NCBI RefSeq assembly: GCF_000271845.1
Contig: NZ_JH719395.1
Coordinates: 2,077,287 to 2,141,286 of the forward strand
DNA length: 64,000 nt
Reading direction: 5' to 3'
Source of the DNA: Rhizobium leguminosarum bv. trifolii WSM2297
GTDB lineage: Bacteria; Pseudomonadota; Alphaproteobacteria; Rhizobiales; Rhizobiaceae
Shown here: positions 35,334 to 44,618 of the stretch, in pieces
Numbering within the stretch: position 1 is the stretch's first letter
Layout: each line of letters opens with the position of its first letter
Program-made: the position numbers and the translations under genes
Notes under the pieces: generated by a model
Databases searched by the model: none
What the model was told of the DNA's origin: nothing
Seen by the model: the letters and a program-made list of their open reading frames with translations, nothing else

Positions 35334-36218
35334 TCAATGCTCCTTATTGGCGTAGACCGAGCGCTTCGTCAGATAGATCAGCACCGTGAAGATCGCCAGG
35401 AAGACCATGACCATGAAACCGGTACGCTTGCGCTCCTCAAGATGCGGCTCGGCGGCCCACATCAGGAAGGAAGAGACGTCCTTGGAATACTGGTCGACGG
35501 TCTGCGGCGCGCCGTCGTCATAGGTCACTTGGCCGTCCGACAGCGGCTTCGGCATGGCGAGGACGGCGGCAGCATGGAAATACGGGTTGTAATGTCCACC
35601 CTGCGGCACCTGGAAACCGGCCGGCGGCTCTTCATAACCAGTCAGCAGCGCGTGGATATAGTCCGGGCCGTTTTCCTGATACTGGGTGAAGATGTCGAAG
35701 ACGAATTGCGGGAAGCCGCGTTCGACTTCGCGGGCCTTGGCGATCAGCGAAAAGTCAGGCGGCGCCGCGCCGTTGTTCGAAGCGGCGGCCGCCTCGGCAT
35801 TGGCGAAAGGCGCCGGGAAGTGATCGGAAGGGACCGCCTTGCGGGTAAACATCTCGCCGGCAGCATTCGGCCCGTCCTGGACCTCGTAATTCGCGGCGAA
35901 AGCCTTGACCTGCGCCTCGTTATAGCCGAGCTCGTCGAGCATGCGGAAAGGCACGAGGTTCATCGAATGACAGGCCGAACAGACTTCGGTGTAGACCTTG
36001 AGGCCGCGCTGAAGCTGAGCCTTGTCGTAATGGCCGAACGGGCCGGCAAAACTCCACTCCTCCTCTTTCGGCTCCTTCAGCGGATAGTGCGGCGTCGCAC
36101 CTTCCTCGTGATGGGCGGGTGCTGCTCCATTGGCGGGTGTCGCTTCCTGGGCGAAGGCGGCGCTGCCGAGGACGGCAGCGACTGCGAGCGAAAGAATGCT
36201 TGCAACAAGCGTTTTCAT
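35334..36218 (-). CDS. petC: Cytochrome c1 of the bc1 complex
   Basis: Heme-carrying subunit of ubiquinol-cytochrome c reductase; passes electrons from the Rieske centre to cytochrome c. 294 residues. It has a signal peptide (LVASILSLAVAAVLGSAAFA), the heme-attachment motif CSACHSM near residue 80, MNLVPFRML, and one C-terminal membrane anchor (VFLAIFTVLIYLTKR). The start at 36218 has GGAAGGAAA upstream on the minus strand. Third gene of petABC, 25 bases after petB. Confidence 0.95.
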   Translation of the reverse strand: MKTLVASILSLAVAAVLGSAAFAQEATPANGAAPAHHEEGATPHYPLKEPKEEEWSFAGPFGHYDKAQLQRGLKVYTEVCSACHSMNLVPFRMLDELGYNEAQVKAFAANYEVQDGPNAAGEMFTRKAVPSDHFPAPFANAEAAAASNNGAAPPDFSLIAKAREVERGFPQFVFDIFTQYQENGPDYIHALLTGYEEPPAGFQVPQGGHYNPYFHAAAVLAMPKPLSDGQVTYDDGAPQTVDQYSKDVSSFLMWAAEPHLEERKRTGFMVMVFLAIFTVLIYLTKRSVYANKEH

Positions 36219-36243
36219 ATTTCTGTTTCCTTCCGCCGCGCGC

Positions 36244-37524
36244 TTATGCATTGGCCGCTGCATTGGCAGCAACTGTCTTGTTGCGCTTTTCGAGCACCGC
36301 TTCGGTGATCGAGTTCGGGATGCGACGCGGTGTTTCCACCAGGCCGAGAACTGGCATCGCGACCAGGAAGAAAGCGAAGTAGAGCAGCGTGCAGATCTGC
36401 GAAATCGTCGTGAACAGGCCTTCCGCCGGTTGCGAACCGAGCCAGCCGAGGATGATCGCATTGATCACGAACAGCCAGTAGAACAGCTTGTACCAGGGAC
36501 GGTAGACGGCAGAGCGGACCTTGGAGGTGTCGAGCCAGGGCAGGAAGAACAGCACGATGATCGCGCCGAACATCACCAGCACGCCGCCGAGCTTGGAGTC
36601 GATCGGACCGACGTTGAAGGTGATCGAGCGCAGCATCGCGTAAAACGGCAGGAAGTACCATTCCGGAACGATGTGGGCCGGCGTCTTCAGCGGGTCGGCC
36701 GGAATGTAGTTGTCGGCGTGACCGAGGAAGTTCGGCAGGTAGAAGACGAAATAAGCATAGACCAGCAGGAAGACGGAGACGCCGAGCGCATCCTTCATCG
36801 TCGCATAAGGCGTGAAACGCACCGTGTCCGTTTTCGTCTTGACCTCGATGCCGGTCGGGTTCGTCTGGCCGGTGACGTGCAGCGCCCAGATGTGGAGGAC
36901 GACGACGCCGGCGATCATGAAGGGCAGCAGGTAGTGCAGCGAGAAGAAGCGGTTCAGCGTCGGCTGATCGACGGCGAAGCCGCCAAGCAGGAACTGCTGG
37001 ATCCATTCGCCGACCAGCGGGAAGGCCGAGAAGAAGCCGGTGATGACGGTCGCGCCCCAGAAGGACATCTGCCCCCAGGGCAGAACATAACCCATGAAGC
37101 CGGTCGCCATCATCAGGAGGTAGATGACGACGCCGAGGATCCAGAGGATCTCGCGGGGCGCCTTGTAGGAACCGTAATAGAGACCGCGGGCAATGTGCAG
37201 GTAAACGGCGACAAAGAAGAAGGAGGCGCCGTTGGCATGCATATAGCGCAGCAGCCAGCCGTGGTTGACGTCGCGCATGATCTTTTCAACGGAGTTGAAG
37301 GCCAGCGTCGTGTCGGCGGCATAATGCATGGCGAGCGTCACGCCCGTCAGGATCTGCACGATCAGCATGACGGCGAGCATGGCGCCGAACGTATAGGCAT
37401 AGTTCAGGTTTCTGGGAACCGGATATGCGATGAAGCTGTCATAGACCATGCGCGGCAAAGGCAGGCGCGCATCGACCCATTTCTCAAGGCCGGTTGACGG
37501 CTCGTAGCTGGAATGGCCACTCAT
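36244..37524 (-). CDS. petB: Cytochrome b of the bc1 complex
   Basis: A 426-residue inner-membrane protein that binds hemes bL and bH and forms the Qo and Qi sites. It shows eight helices, the Qo-site segment [17 protein letters not shown], the PEWY motif in [15 protein letters not shown] near residue 286, and helix-B and helix-D His ligands ([15 protein letters not shown]). It follows petA by 14 bases. Confidence 0.97.
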   Translation of the reverse strand: MSGHSSYEPSTGLEKWVDARLPLPRMVYDSFIAYPVPRNLNYAYTFGAMLAVMLIVQILTGVTLAMHYAADTTLAFNSVEKIMRDVNHGWLLRYMHANGASFFFVAVYLHIARGLYYGSYKAPREILWILGVVIYLLMMATGFMGYVLPWGQMSFWGATVITGFFSAFPLVGEWIQQFLLGGFAVDQPTLNRFFSLHYLLPFMIAGVVVLHIWALHVTGQTNPTGIEVKTKTDTVRFTPYATMKDALGVSVFLLVYAYFVFYLPNFLGHADNYIPADPLKTPAHIVPEWYFLPFYAMLRSITFNVGPIDSKLGGVLVMFGAIIVLFFLPWLDTSKVRSAVYRPWYKLFYWLFVINAIILGWLGSQPAEGLFTTISQICTLLYFAFFLVAMPVLGLVETPRRIPNSITEAVLEKRNKTVAANAAANA

Positions 37525-37538
37525 TAATCAGTCTCCCC

Positions 37539-38117
37539 TCAACCGATCTTGATTTTGGTATCGGATATAAATGAAAAGGTTGGAATCGCCAGATTCTGCG
37601 GCGCAGGACCCTTACGAATGCGGCCGGCCGTATCGTAGACCGAGCCATGGCAAGGACAGAACCAACCATTATATTCGCCGGCCTGGCCGAGCGGCACGCA
37701 GCCGAGATGGGTGCAGGTGCCGATCATGACGATCCAGTTTTCCTTGTCCTTGCCACCGGACCGGTCGACACCCGTTGCCTGAGCCTCTGGAGGCAGGTTG
37801 GCATTGCGGGCGACCGGGTCCTTGAGATCGGCCAGCGGAACATCGGCGGCGGCCTTCACTTCTTCAGGCGTACGGTTGCGAATGAAGATCGGCTTGCCGC
37901 GCCACTTGACCGTCAATGACATGCCGGGCTCGAGGCTCGCGACATCGACTTCGATGGAGGCCAGCGCCAGCGTCGACGCATCCGGGCGCATCTGGTCGAT
38001 GAACGGCCAGGCAACCGCGACGGCGCCGACAGCGCCCGCCATACCAGTGGTGAGATAAAGGAAATCACGGCGAGTAGGCTCTGTCGAAGCCTCGCTTGTC
38101 GTTACGTGTTCGCTCAC
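37539..38117 (-). CDS. petA: Rieske iron-sulfur subunit of the bc1 complex
   Basis: A 192-residue [2Fe-2S] protein. It has a twin-arginine-type N-terminus (PTRRDFLYLTTG) with one membrane helix, and the cluster motifs CTHLGC near residue 137 and CPCHGS near 157. The start is GTG at 38117, with a G-rich Shine-Dalgarno upstream; no in-frame ATG gives the Tat signal. It is the first gene of petABC and has a promoter candidate at 38225. Confidence 0.96.
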   Translation of the reverse strand: MSEHVTTSEASTEPTRRDFLYLTTGMAGAVGAVAVAWPFIDQMRPDASTLALASIEVDVASLEPGMSLTVKWRGKPIFIRNRTPEEVKAAADVPLADLKDPVARNANLPPEAQATGVDRSGGKDKENWIVMIGTCTHLGCVPLGQAGEYNGWFCPCHGSVYDTAGRIRKGPAPQNLAIPTFSFISDTKIKIG

Positions 38118-38224
38118 GGCCTAACCATCCTCTGCGCAATTATTGCGGAATTCCGCCCTGCCCCCTCTGCCGGCGAATCGATCTGGACACAATTCGGCCA
38201 TAGATTCCCCGGCAATCCGGCGCG

Positions 38225-38253
38225 TTCTAAGCTTGATCGCAAATTATGTCCAG
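38225..38253 (-). promoter_or_regulatory. Candidate promoter of petABC
   Basis: On the minus strand CTGGAC (38248-38253), 17-base spacer, TTAGAA (38225-38230), about 110 bases upstream of petA. Moderate match to the rhizobial vegetative pattern. Confidence 0.35.
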
Positions 38254-38402
38254 CCTTGGCAAGGGGACGAGGGCACAATGTCGCGGGAATTTCCGATGAA
38301 TTTTTTAAGGCAAACACGAGCTTGCCCTTATGCTGCATTGCAACAAAAACCCCACCATGATAGGCGCAGTCGCAGCCACGCCAGCAAGCCGGACCGGAGC
38401 GG

Positions 38403-39335
38403 ATGAGAGACACGATTTTTTGCGTATTCAGCGTTCTCACCACCCTCGTGCTCGCCATCGTCTCGCTGCGCTACGTCAAAGATTTCTATCTGCTTTCTTT
38501 CTTTTACAGCTTCCAGGTCCATCTGGCAGTGGCCGCAGCGGCGGCATCTGTCGCAGCCTTTCTCGTCAAGCGGCACTGGTATGCGCTGCTGACGCTTGGA
38601 GTATCCGTGGTCCTTGCCACCCACGGTGTCGTGATGATGCGCGAATTCGTCGAACCCGCCGTCGAAAAAAACCGCCCGGCCCTGTTCAAGCTGATGTCCT
38701 TCAATATCGAGAATGATAATTTCGCCAACGGCCCGGCAATTGCCGACATGGCCATCGCCTCCGGCGCCGATGTCGTCAACATTCTCGAGGCCGAACCGCT
38801 GCTGTCGGAACTGCCGCGGTTGCTGAAGACATATCCCTATTACATCGGCTGCGGCGTCGGCATGCAGGAATGCGATACGCTGGTCCTGTCAAAGCGCCCG
38901 CTGATCGAGCCCCGCATCCGCAATCTCGGCCTGCTCTGGCGCAACCGGCTGACGATCTCGACGATCGATTTCGACGGTCAGAAGGTCAATTTCCTCGCCG
39001 CGCACCTGACCAAACCCTATTATGACGAATTCCACGGCCTTGAGATCGAAGATCTCGCCGAGATCATCCCCACCCTGCCGGGACCGCTCGTCCTCGCCGG
39101 TGATTTCAATACGTCTATCCTGGCGCCTGACGTACAGTATCTTATGCGCAGCCAGGGCTTGGGCACGGTATCGCTGGAGCCGGCGACATGGCCGATTGCT
39201 GCCGGCGCCTTCGGCATTCCGATCGATCACATCTTCAGCAAAGCGCCACTGCGGCTGACATCGGTGAGCCGCATCAAAGACGGCTTCGGATCAAATCATT
39301 TTGGCCTCATGGCGGAATTCGCCATCGCCCCTTGA
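38403..39335 (+). CDS. Endonuclease/exonuclease/phosphatase family membrane protein
   Basis: A 310-residue protein with an N-terminal membrane region of two or three helices (residues 5-85; FCVFSVLTTLVLAIVSLRYV first). An EEP catalytic domain follows (FKLMSFNIENDNF near residue 98, VVNILEAEP, VLAGDFNTSILAP near 236, FGIPIDHIF, GSNHFGLMAEF). The EEP metal and catalytic residues Asn, Glu, Asp, Asn and the final Asp/His are present. Substrate could be nucleic acid, a phospholipid or a phosphoester. Its last 45 bases overlap the 3' end of the convergent ABC gene. Confidence 0.87.
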   Translation: MRDTIFCVFSVLTTLVLAIVSLRYVKDFYLLSFFYSFQVHLAVAAAAASVAAFLVKRHWYALLTLGVSVVLATHGVVMMREFVEPAVEKNRPALFKLMSFNIENDNFANGPAIADMAIASGADVVNILEAEPLLSELPRLLKTYPYYIGCGVGMQECDTLVLSKRPLIEPRIRNLGLLWRNRLTISTIDFDGQKVNFLAAHLTKPYYDEFHGLEIEDLAEIIPTLPGPLVLAGDFNTSILAPDVQYLMRSQGLGTVSLEPATWPIAAGAFGIPIDHIFSKAPLRLTSVSRIKDGFGSNHFGLMAEFAIAP

Positions 39336-41204
39336 GACCGCATCCTCGTCCGCCGCGAGGAAGCCGCCGGACTGGCGCGCCCAGAGCTCGGCATAGAGCC
39401 CGCCGCGGCGAAGCAGCTGATCATGGCTGCCCTCCTCGATAATGCGGCCGAGATCGACGACGATCAGCCGGTCGAGTGCTGCAATCGTCGACAGCCGATG
39501 AGCGATCGCAAGCACAGTCTTGCCCTCCATGATCCGATGGAGATTGGACTGGATCGCTTCCTCGACTTCCGAATCGAGCGCCGAGGTCGCTTCGTCAAGG
39601 ACGAGGATCGGAGCGTCCTTCAGCATGACGCGGGCAATGGCGATGCGCTGCCGCTGGCCGCCTGACAGTTTCACGCCGCGTTCGCCGACATGCGCATCGA
39701 AACCTCTGCGCCCCTGCTGATCCTGCAGGCGCTCGATGAAGTCGATGGCTTCGGCGCGCCTGGCCGCCTCGACCAACCGCTCCTCACCGGCATCCGGCCG
39801 TCCGAACAGGATATTGTCGCGCACCGAACGATGCAGCAGCGAGGTATCCTGGCTGACGACGCCGATCTGCATCCTGAGCGATTCCTGCGTCACGGCCGCA
39901 ATATCCTGGCCGTCGATGAGAATGCGGCCGTCCTGAATGTCATAGAGGCGCAGCAGCAGGTTCATCAGCGTGGACTTGCCCGCACCAGAACGGCCGACGA
40001 TCCCGACTTTTTCGCCCGGGCGGATTGTCAGGGAGAAATTCTCGACGACCGGCAAGTGACCCTTGCCGTAGCGGAACGAAACATTGTCGAAGCGGATGCC
40101 GGGCTGCCGGATCGTCAAGCTCTTTGCATCCGGCCGATCGACGAGCCCCAGAGGCTGGGAGATCAGCTCGGCGGCGTTCTGGATGGTGCCGAGATTGCGC
40201 ATGATGCCGTTGAACTGCGTCATCAGCCGCCCGAGCAGGAAATTCAGCCTGAGCACCAGCGCCAGCGAGAAGGCCACGGCACCCGAACTGACCATGCCGC
40301 GCAGCCAGAGATCGACGCTCAACCCCGCCATCGTCACGATCATCAGGCCGGAGAGCAGCGCCATGGAAGCCCGGACGCCAGTGATGAAGCGGGTGAAGCG
40401 CAGCACCGTATCCTGATAGATATCGAAGCCCTCCCGCATGTAGCGGTCGCTTTCCTCGTCGCGGGCAAACAGCTTCAGCGTCTGCATATTGCTGTAGGAA
40501 TCGACCATCCGGCCGTTCAGCATCGATCCGGCCTCCGCCGTTTCGCGGGAATGACGGCGGATCCTCGGAACAAAGTGGCGGGCAAGCAGGCTGAAGGCGC
40601 CAAGCCAGAACAGCACGACGGCGGCGAGCGAAAAGTCCAGCCGGGCGACAAGCACGAGCGTCGTCACCGCATAAATTCCGACGAACCAGACGCTTTCCAT
40701 CAGCGAGGTGACGAGATCGCCGGTCGCCTGCCCGGCCGACCAGACCTTGGTAACGATGCGTCCGGAGAAATCGCTCTGGAAGAACGATAAAGACTGCCTG
40801 GAGACATGGAGATAGGATTGCCAACGTGCTAGATTATAAAAACCAGGCGTGATCACCTGCTGATCGACGAGCGCGATCAGGAAGGCGACGACGAAACGCA
40901 CCAGGCCGATGAGAGCGAGCATGCCGAACAGCTCGCCGCCATGGGCAGCCAGAAGACCGCTCCAGCCGGCGCCGGGCGTGATACTGCCGAGGATATCGAC
41001 CAGCCGGCCGACGAACCAGAAAAGTGCCGCCTCGATTGCCGCCGATGTGCCGCCGAGAACGAGCATGGCGACGAAGGGCATCTTCGCCTGGCCGATATAG
41101 AACCGAATGAATCCGAGCGTGGAGCCCGGCGGCTGAAGATTGGCGCGCGGACGGAACGGATCGATCCAGGTTTCGAACAGGCGAAGGATGGGGCGCAGGA
41201 ACAT
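39291..41204 (-). CDS. ABC exporter, membrane domain fused to ATPase (MsbA-like), first copy
   Basis: A 637-residue half-transporter with an N-terminal six-helix ABC membrane domain (residues 20-340) and a C-terminal ATPase (380-620). The Walker A is VGRSGAGKSTLMN, the signature LSGGQRQRIAIAR, and the Walker B ILVLDEATSALDSE, all intact, so a homodimer is plausible. The start at 41204 is ATG with a poor ribosome-binding site; TTG at 41258 is an alternative. The gene is related to the copy at 41707 and is transcribed in the same direction. Substrate unknown. Confidence 0.9.
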   Translation of the reverse strand: MFLRPILRLFETWIDPFRPRANLQPPGSTLGFIRFYIGQAKMPFVAMLVLGGTSAAIEAALFWFVGRLVDILGSITPGAGWSGLLAAHGGELFGMLALIGLVRFVVAFLIALVDQQVITPGFYNLARWQSYLHVSRQSLSFFQSDFSGRIVTKVWSAGQATGDLVTSLMESVWFVGIYAVTTLVLVARLDFSLAAVVLFWLGAFSLLARHFVPRIRRHSRETAEAGSMLNGRMVDSYSNMQTLKLFARDEESDRYMREGFDIYQDTVLRFTRFITGVRASMALLSGLMIVTMAGLSVDLWLRGMVSSGAVAFSLALVLRLNFLLGRLMTQFNGIMRNLGTIQNAAELISQPLGLVDRPDAKSLTIRQPGIRFDNVSFRYGKGHLPVVENFSLTIRPGEKVGIVGRSGAGKSTLMNLLLRLYDIQDGRILIDGQDIAAVTQESLRMQIGVVSQDTSLLHRSVRDNILFGRPDAGEERLVEAARRAEAIDFIERLQDQQGRRGFDAHVGERGVKLSGGQRQRIAIARVMLKDAPILVLDEATSALDSEVEEAIQSNLHRIMEGKTVLAIAHRLSTIAALDRLIVVDLGRIIEEGSHDQLLRRGGLYAELWARQSGGFLAADEDAVSRGDGEFRHEAKMI

Positions 41205-41364
41205 GGAAGCGATATAGGCGGATCGGGAGGAACGGCAAAGAGAAGGAAATGCCGACAAACCTTATATTTTTGTAATGATCGATAACATCGGCGGCATCGC
41301 TATTGTTTGCCCCCGAACCGGTCACAATCTGACACTACAATCAAGGCTCACCGGAGAGAGGCCC

Positions 41365-41595
41365 ATGGAAACGAAAATGCTCGATGCGCATATTCCGCTC
41401 CCGCTCGCAGCGAGGCTCGAGGCCTTGGCCTTCGATCTGGCGCTGCCGCGCGACGAGATCGTTGCCGAGGCCATCGCCGCCTGGCTCGACCAGGAGGAGC
41501 GCCGCCGCATCGTGGCGCTGCGCACGATCGCCGCCGCCAACACCATCGTCCTCATCGAACATGACCGGGTGATCGACTGGGCCGACAGTCTTTGA
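41365..41595 (+). CDS. RHH-type DNA-binding protein, antitoxin-like
   Basis: A 76-residue protein with a ribbon-helix-helix segment near residues 6-40 (IPLPLAARLEALAFD, LPRDEIVAEAIAAWLDQE) and a C-terminal tail ending VIDWADSL, typical of CopG/RelB-like antitoxins that pair with a RelE/ParE toxin. No toxin gene follows: a terminator and then the end of an ABC gene. It may be an orphan antitoxin or an independent regulator of the flanking ABC exporters. A GGAGAG precedes the ATG. Confidence 0.78.
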   Translation: METKMLDAHIPLPLAARLEALAFDLALPRDEIVAEAIAAWLDQEERRRIVALRTIAAANTIVLIEHDRVIDWADSL

Positions 41596-41670
41596 ACGGC
41601 ATTGGCGGCGAGGCGACGGTCCCGCCTCCCAACAACCGCGTGGCTTGCAAATAGTCCCTGAAAATCAAAC

Positions 41671-41703
41671 GGCCCTCCTCGCTTTCACAGGGAGGGCCAA
41701 TTT
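41671..41703. terminator. Bidirectional terminator-like hairpin
   Basis: GGCCCTCC (41671-41678) pairs with GGAGGGCC (41691-41698), 12-base loop, then AATTT on the plus side. It lies between the RHH gene and the convergent ABC gene. Confidence 0.7.
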
Positions 41704-41706
41704 CAT

Positions 41707-43563
41707 TTATTCCGCCGCCTCTTCCGCCTCCTCGGCGTGATCGGAGAGGAAGCCGCCGGACTGGCGGTTCCAGAGGTCGGCGTAGATGCCGCCGCTCTCG
41801 ACCAGTTCGCTGTGCGAGCCGGCCTCGATGATCCGGCCCTTGTCGAGCACGATCAGCCGGTCCATCTCCGTCAGCGTCGACAGCCGGTGGGCGATCGCGA
41901 TCACCGTCTTGCCCTCCATCAGGGCGAAGAGGTTTTCCTGGATCGCCGCCTCGACTTCCGAATCGAGCGCCGAAGTCGCCTCGTCGAGCACCAGGATCGG
42001 CGCGTCCTTCAGGAAGACGCGGGCGATCGCGATGCGCTGCCGCTGGCCGCCGGAGAGCTTGACGCCGCGTTCGCCGACCTGCGCGTCGAGCCCCGCTCGG
42101 CCCTTCATGTCGACGAGCCCTTCGACGAACTCCCAGGCATTCGCGCGCTTGGCAGCCTCGACGATTTCGGCATCCGAGGCGTCGGGACGGCCATAGGCGA
42201 TGTTGTCGCGGATCGAGCGATGCAGCAGCGAGGTGTCCTGCGTCACCACGCCGATCAGCGAGCGCAGGCTTTCCTGCGAGACACCGGCAATATCCTGCCC
42301 GTCGATGGTGATGCGGCCGCCCTCCAGATCGTAGAAACGCAGCAGCAGGGTCATCAGCGTCGTCTTGCCGGCGCCGGAGCGCCCGACGAGGCCGACCTTC
42401 TCGCCCGCCTTGATGTCGAGCGACAGGTTGTCGATGACGACTTTGCTCTTGCCGTAGTGGAAGCGGATGCGGTCGTAGTGGATCGCACCCTTCTTCGCCG
42501 TCAAGACAGGCGCTCCCGGCTTGTCGACGATGTCGTGCTGTTTGCTCATCATCTCCATGCCGTCATAGACCGTGCCAATATTCTCAAACAGCGCCGAGAC
42601 TTCCCACATGATCCATTGCGACATGCCGTTGACGCGCATCGCAAGGCCGATGGCGATGGCGATGGCGCCGACCGAGATCGCCCCGTTCAGCCAGAACCAG
42701 AGCGACAGGCTGGAGACGACGAAGAGCGCAACGCAGTTGTTCAGGTAGACGCTGATGTGGAACAGCGTCACCTTGCGCATCTGCTTGTGCACGGTCTGCA
42801 GGAACTCGTCCATGCCCTCCTTGGCATAGACCTCCTCGCGGCCGGCATGCGAAAACAGCTTGACGGTGGCGATGTTGGTGTAGCTGTCGACCACGCGCCC
42901 CGTCATCATCGAGCGTGCATCCGCCTGCGCCGCCGCGATCTTGCGAAGCCGCGGCACAAAATAGGCGACGATGCCGATATAGATGGCGAGCCAGACGAGG
43001 ATCGGGATCATCAGCCGCCAGTCGGCCGCGGCAATCACGATGATCATCGTCAGGAAATAGCTGACGACATAGACGAAGACGTCGAGGATCTTCATCACCG
43101 TTTCGCGCACGGCAAGCGAGGTCTGCATCACCTTGGTCGCGACACGCCCGGCAAACTCGTTGGCGAAGAACGTCATGCTGTGGCGCAGCAGGAAGCGGTG
43201 CATCTGCCAGCGCGCGCTCATCGGATAATTGCCGAGCAGCATCTGGTGCATGATGAGGGAATCGAGCCCGGCCGCCAGCGGCAAGCCAACCAACACCAGC
43301 GCCGCCATCCAGAAAAGCTTGTGGCCCTCCGTCTGCAGGAAGGTGGCGCGGTCGGCATTCGTCAGCCAGTCGACGATATCGCCGAGGAACTGGAAGAGCG
43401 CCACTTCGCCGACGGCGATCGAGGCCGTCAGCATCGCCATCAGGCAGAGCCAGGGCGCTGCCGGCTTGCTGTAATGCCAGCAAAAGGCAAAAAGACCCTT
43501 CGGCGGAGCGACAGGCTCCTCGCTCGGAAAGGGGTTGAGTCGCTGTTCGAACCAGCCAAACAT
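41707..43563 (-). CDS. ABC exporter, membrane domain fused to ATPase (MsbA-like), second copy
   Basis: A 618-residue half-transporter with six helices in the membrane domain (residues 28-340) and a full ATPase: VGRSGAGKTTLMTLLLRFYD, LSGGQRQRIAIARVFLKDAP and ILVLDEATSALDSE. It has the same architecture as the copy at 39291 but differs in the membrane domain, so it could form a homodimer or a heterodimer with it. The start at 43563 has GGAG 7 bases upstream. A small leader ORF lies upstream at 43712. Substrate unknown. Confidence 0.92.
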   Translation of the reverse strand: MFGWFEQRLNPFPSEEPVAPPKGLFAFCWHYSKPAAPWLCLMAMLTASIAVGEVALFQFLGDIVDWLTNADRATFLQTEGHKLFWMAALVLVGLPLAAGLDSLIMHQMLLGNYPMSARWQMHRFLLRHSMTFFANEFAGRVATKVMQTSLAVRETVMKILDVFVYVVSYFLTMIIVIAAADWRLMIPILVWLAIYIGIVAYFVPRLRKIAAAQADARSMMTGRVVDSYTNIATVKLFSHAGREEVYAKEGMDEFLQTVHKQMRKVTLFHISVYLNNCVALFVVSSLSLWFWLNGAISVGAIAIAIGLAMRVNGMSQWIMWEVSALFENIGTVYDGMEMMSKQHDIVDKPGAPVLTAKKGAIHYDRIRFHYGKSKVVIDNLSLDIKAGEKVGLVGRSGAGKTTLMTLLLRFYDLEGGRITIDGQDIAGVSQESLRSLIGVVTQDTSLLHRSIRDNIAYGRPDASDAEIVEAAKRANAWEFVEGLVDMKGRAGLDAQVGERGVKLSGGQRQRIAIARVFLKDAPILVLDEATSALDSEVEAAIQENLFALMEGKTVIAIAHRLSTLTEMDRLIVLDKGRIIEAGSHSELVESGGIYADLWNRQSGGFLSDHAEEAEEAAE

Positions 43564-43948
43564 GAAATTGCTCCGAAACGTCAGCGTTTCGGCTCCCGGC
43601 TTCGCGCCATCCCAGCGCCATGCAAGCACATATGGGAACCGAACGTTCAAGGGGCGAGGCTGAAACAGCCGCACAATGGATCAAAAAGGGGGATTCAGTA
43701 GGAAAGGCGCACTAGCGGCGGCGTGTCGCCGTAATCGGCATCACGGCGGGAAAGCGCATATCGAGCAAAATATTCATGACGGCCCTCCCTGCTGGCGATT
43801 GAAGCTGTGCATGGATAACGCGAAAATCGCGAAATTTCCAGCCCTATAATGACGTAAATGGAACGTGTCCGGGCCAAACCGTGCCCTGTTGCGGCAAAAT
43901 CGCAGTTGCTTTAGGTCTCACCCGTTCAAACGAAATAAGCGGCGTGTG
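43564..43948. other. 385-bp divergent region between ABC exporter and trmL
   Basis: Contains the leader-like ORF at 43712-43777 and, by position, the promoters of both genes. An AT-rich part near 43835-43865 (TATAATGACG) may hold a promoter, but I cannot assign a direction. Confidence 0.3.
43712..43777 (-). CDS. 21-codon leader-like ORF upstream of the ABC exporter
   Basis: Reads MNILLDMRFPAVMPITATRR plus one further Arg and a TAG stop, on the minus strand. A strong ribosome-binding site (AGGGAGGGCC) lies 5 to 10 bases upstream of the ATG. It ends 148 bases before the ABC start, in the same direction. Its three Arg codons in a row just before the stop are striking. It could be a regulatory leader peptide, or a chance frame; no family is known to me. 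Confidence 0.4.
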   Translation of the reverse strand: MNILLDMRFPAVMPITATRRR

Positions 43949-44410
43949 ATGACCGACCTCAGATTGGCACTCTACCAGCCGGATATCCCCGGCAATACCG
44001 GCACGATCCTGCGTCTTGCCGCCTGCCTGGGCTTTACGGTCGATCTGATCGAACCGGCCGGGTTCGACGTTTCCGACCGCAACCTGAAGCGATCAGGCAT
44101 GGATTATATCGCCGCCGCCGCGCTGACCCGCCATGTCAACTGGGAGCGCTTCGAGGCGTGGCGCGCCACGACCGGCCGCCGCCTGATCCTCGCCTCAACC
44201 AAGGCGGCCGATCGTTACACCGACCTGGTCTTCCGTTCGGACGACATCCTGCTTTTCGGGCGCGAAAGCGCCGGCGTGCCGGATCATGTGCGGGAAACCG
44301 CCGATGCCCGCATCCTGATCCCGATGGTCGAGGGCCAGCGGTCCATCAACGTCGCCGTCTCCGCCGCAATGATCGTCGGCGAAGCGATGCGCCAGACGGT
44401 CTGGGCTTGA
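43949..44410 (+). CDS. trmL: tRNA (cytidine(34)-2'-O)-methyltransferase
   Basis: A 153-residue SPOUT-class methyltransferase that modifies the wobble base of tRNA-Leu. Family residues are LYQPDIPGNTGTILRLAACL at the N-terminus, DLIEPAGF, LLFGRESAGVP and the SAM knot region PMVEGQRSINVAVSAAMIV. Length is typical of TrmL. The Shine-Dalgarno is weak. Confidence 0.95.
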   Translation: MTDLRLALYQPDIPGNTGTILRLAACLGFTVDLIEPAGFDVSDRNLKRSGMDYIAAAALTRHVNWERFEAWRATTGRRLILASTKAADRYTDLVFRSDDILLFGRESAGVPDHVRETADARILIPMVEGQRSINVAVSAAMIVGEAMRQTVWA

Positions 44411-44475
44411 CCGTCTGGACGTGACCCGGCGCCGGCGGAATGTCCGATAGGCTCCGGCCTGCGTCGGAAAAGGCC

Positions 44476-44503
44476 GTTGTCAATCCGTCAAATCGGTCTA
44501 TAT
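44476..44503 (+). promoter_or_regulatory. Candidate promoter of the Na/Pi cotransporter gene
   Basis: GTTGTC at 44476-44481, 16-base spacer, CTATAT at 44498-44503. The second hexamer is the exact rhizobial consensus, and the first matches four of six. It lies about 115 bases upstream of the start. Confidence 0.55.
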
Positions 44504-44618
44504 TTATTAGCCGAGCAAACAAAAATATCGCATAGCCTCCGTGTTTTCAACAGCTTGCGGAGACTCTGCCCAGGCCAGCGCTTCTGCACACAGATGAAAG
44601 AAGAATAAAAACAAGAAA

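Noticed and set aside
36130..37497. Plus-strand frame antisense to petB
   Set aside because: petB is certain by its heme and quinone motifs; the antisense frame has no ribosome-binding site or family.
41737..43701. Plus-strand frame of 654 codons antisense to the second ABC exporter
   Set aside because: The minus strand has complete ABC motifs; the plus-strand product is a shadow with no domain.
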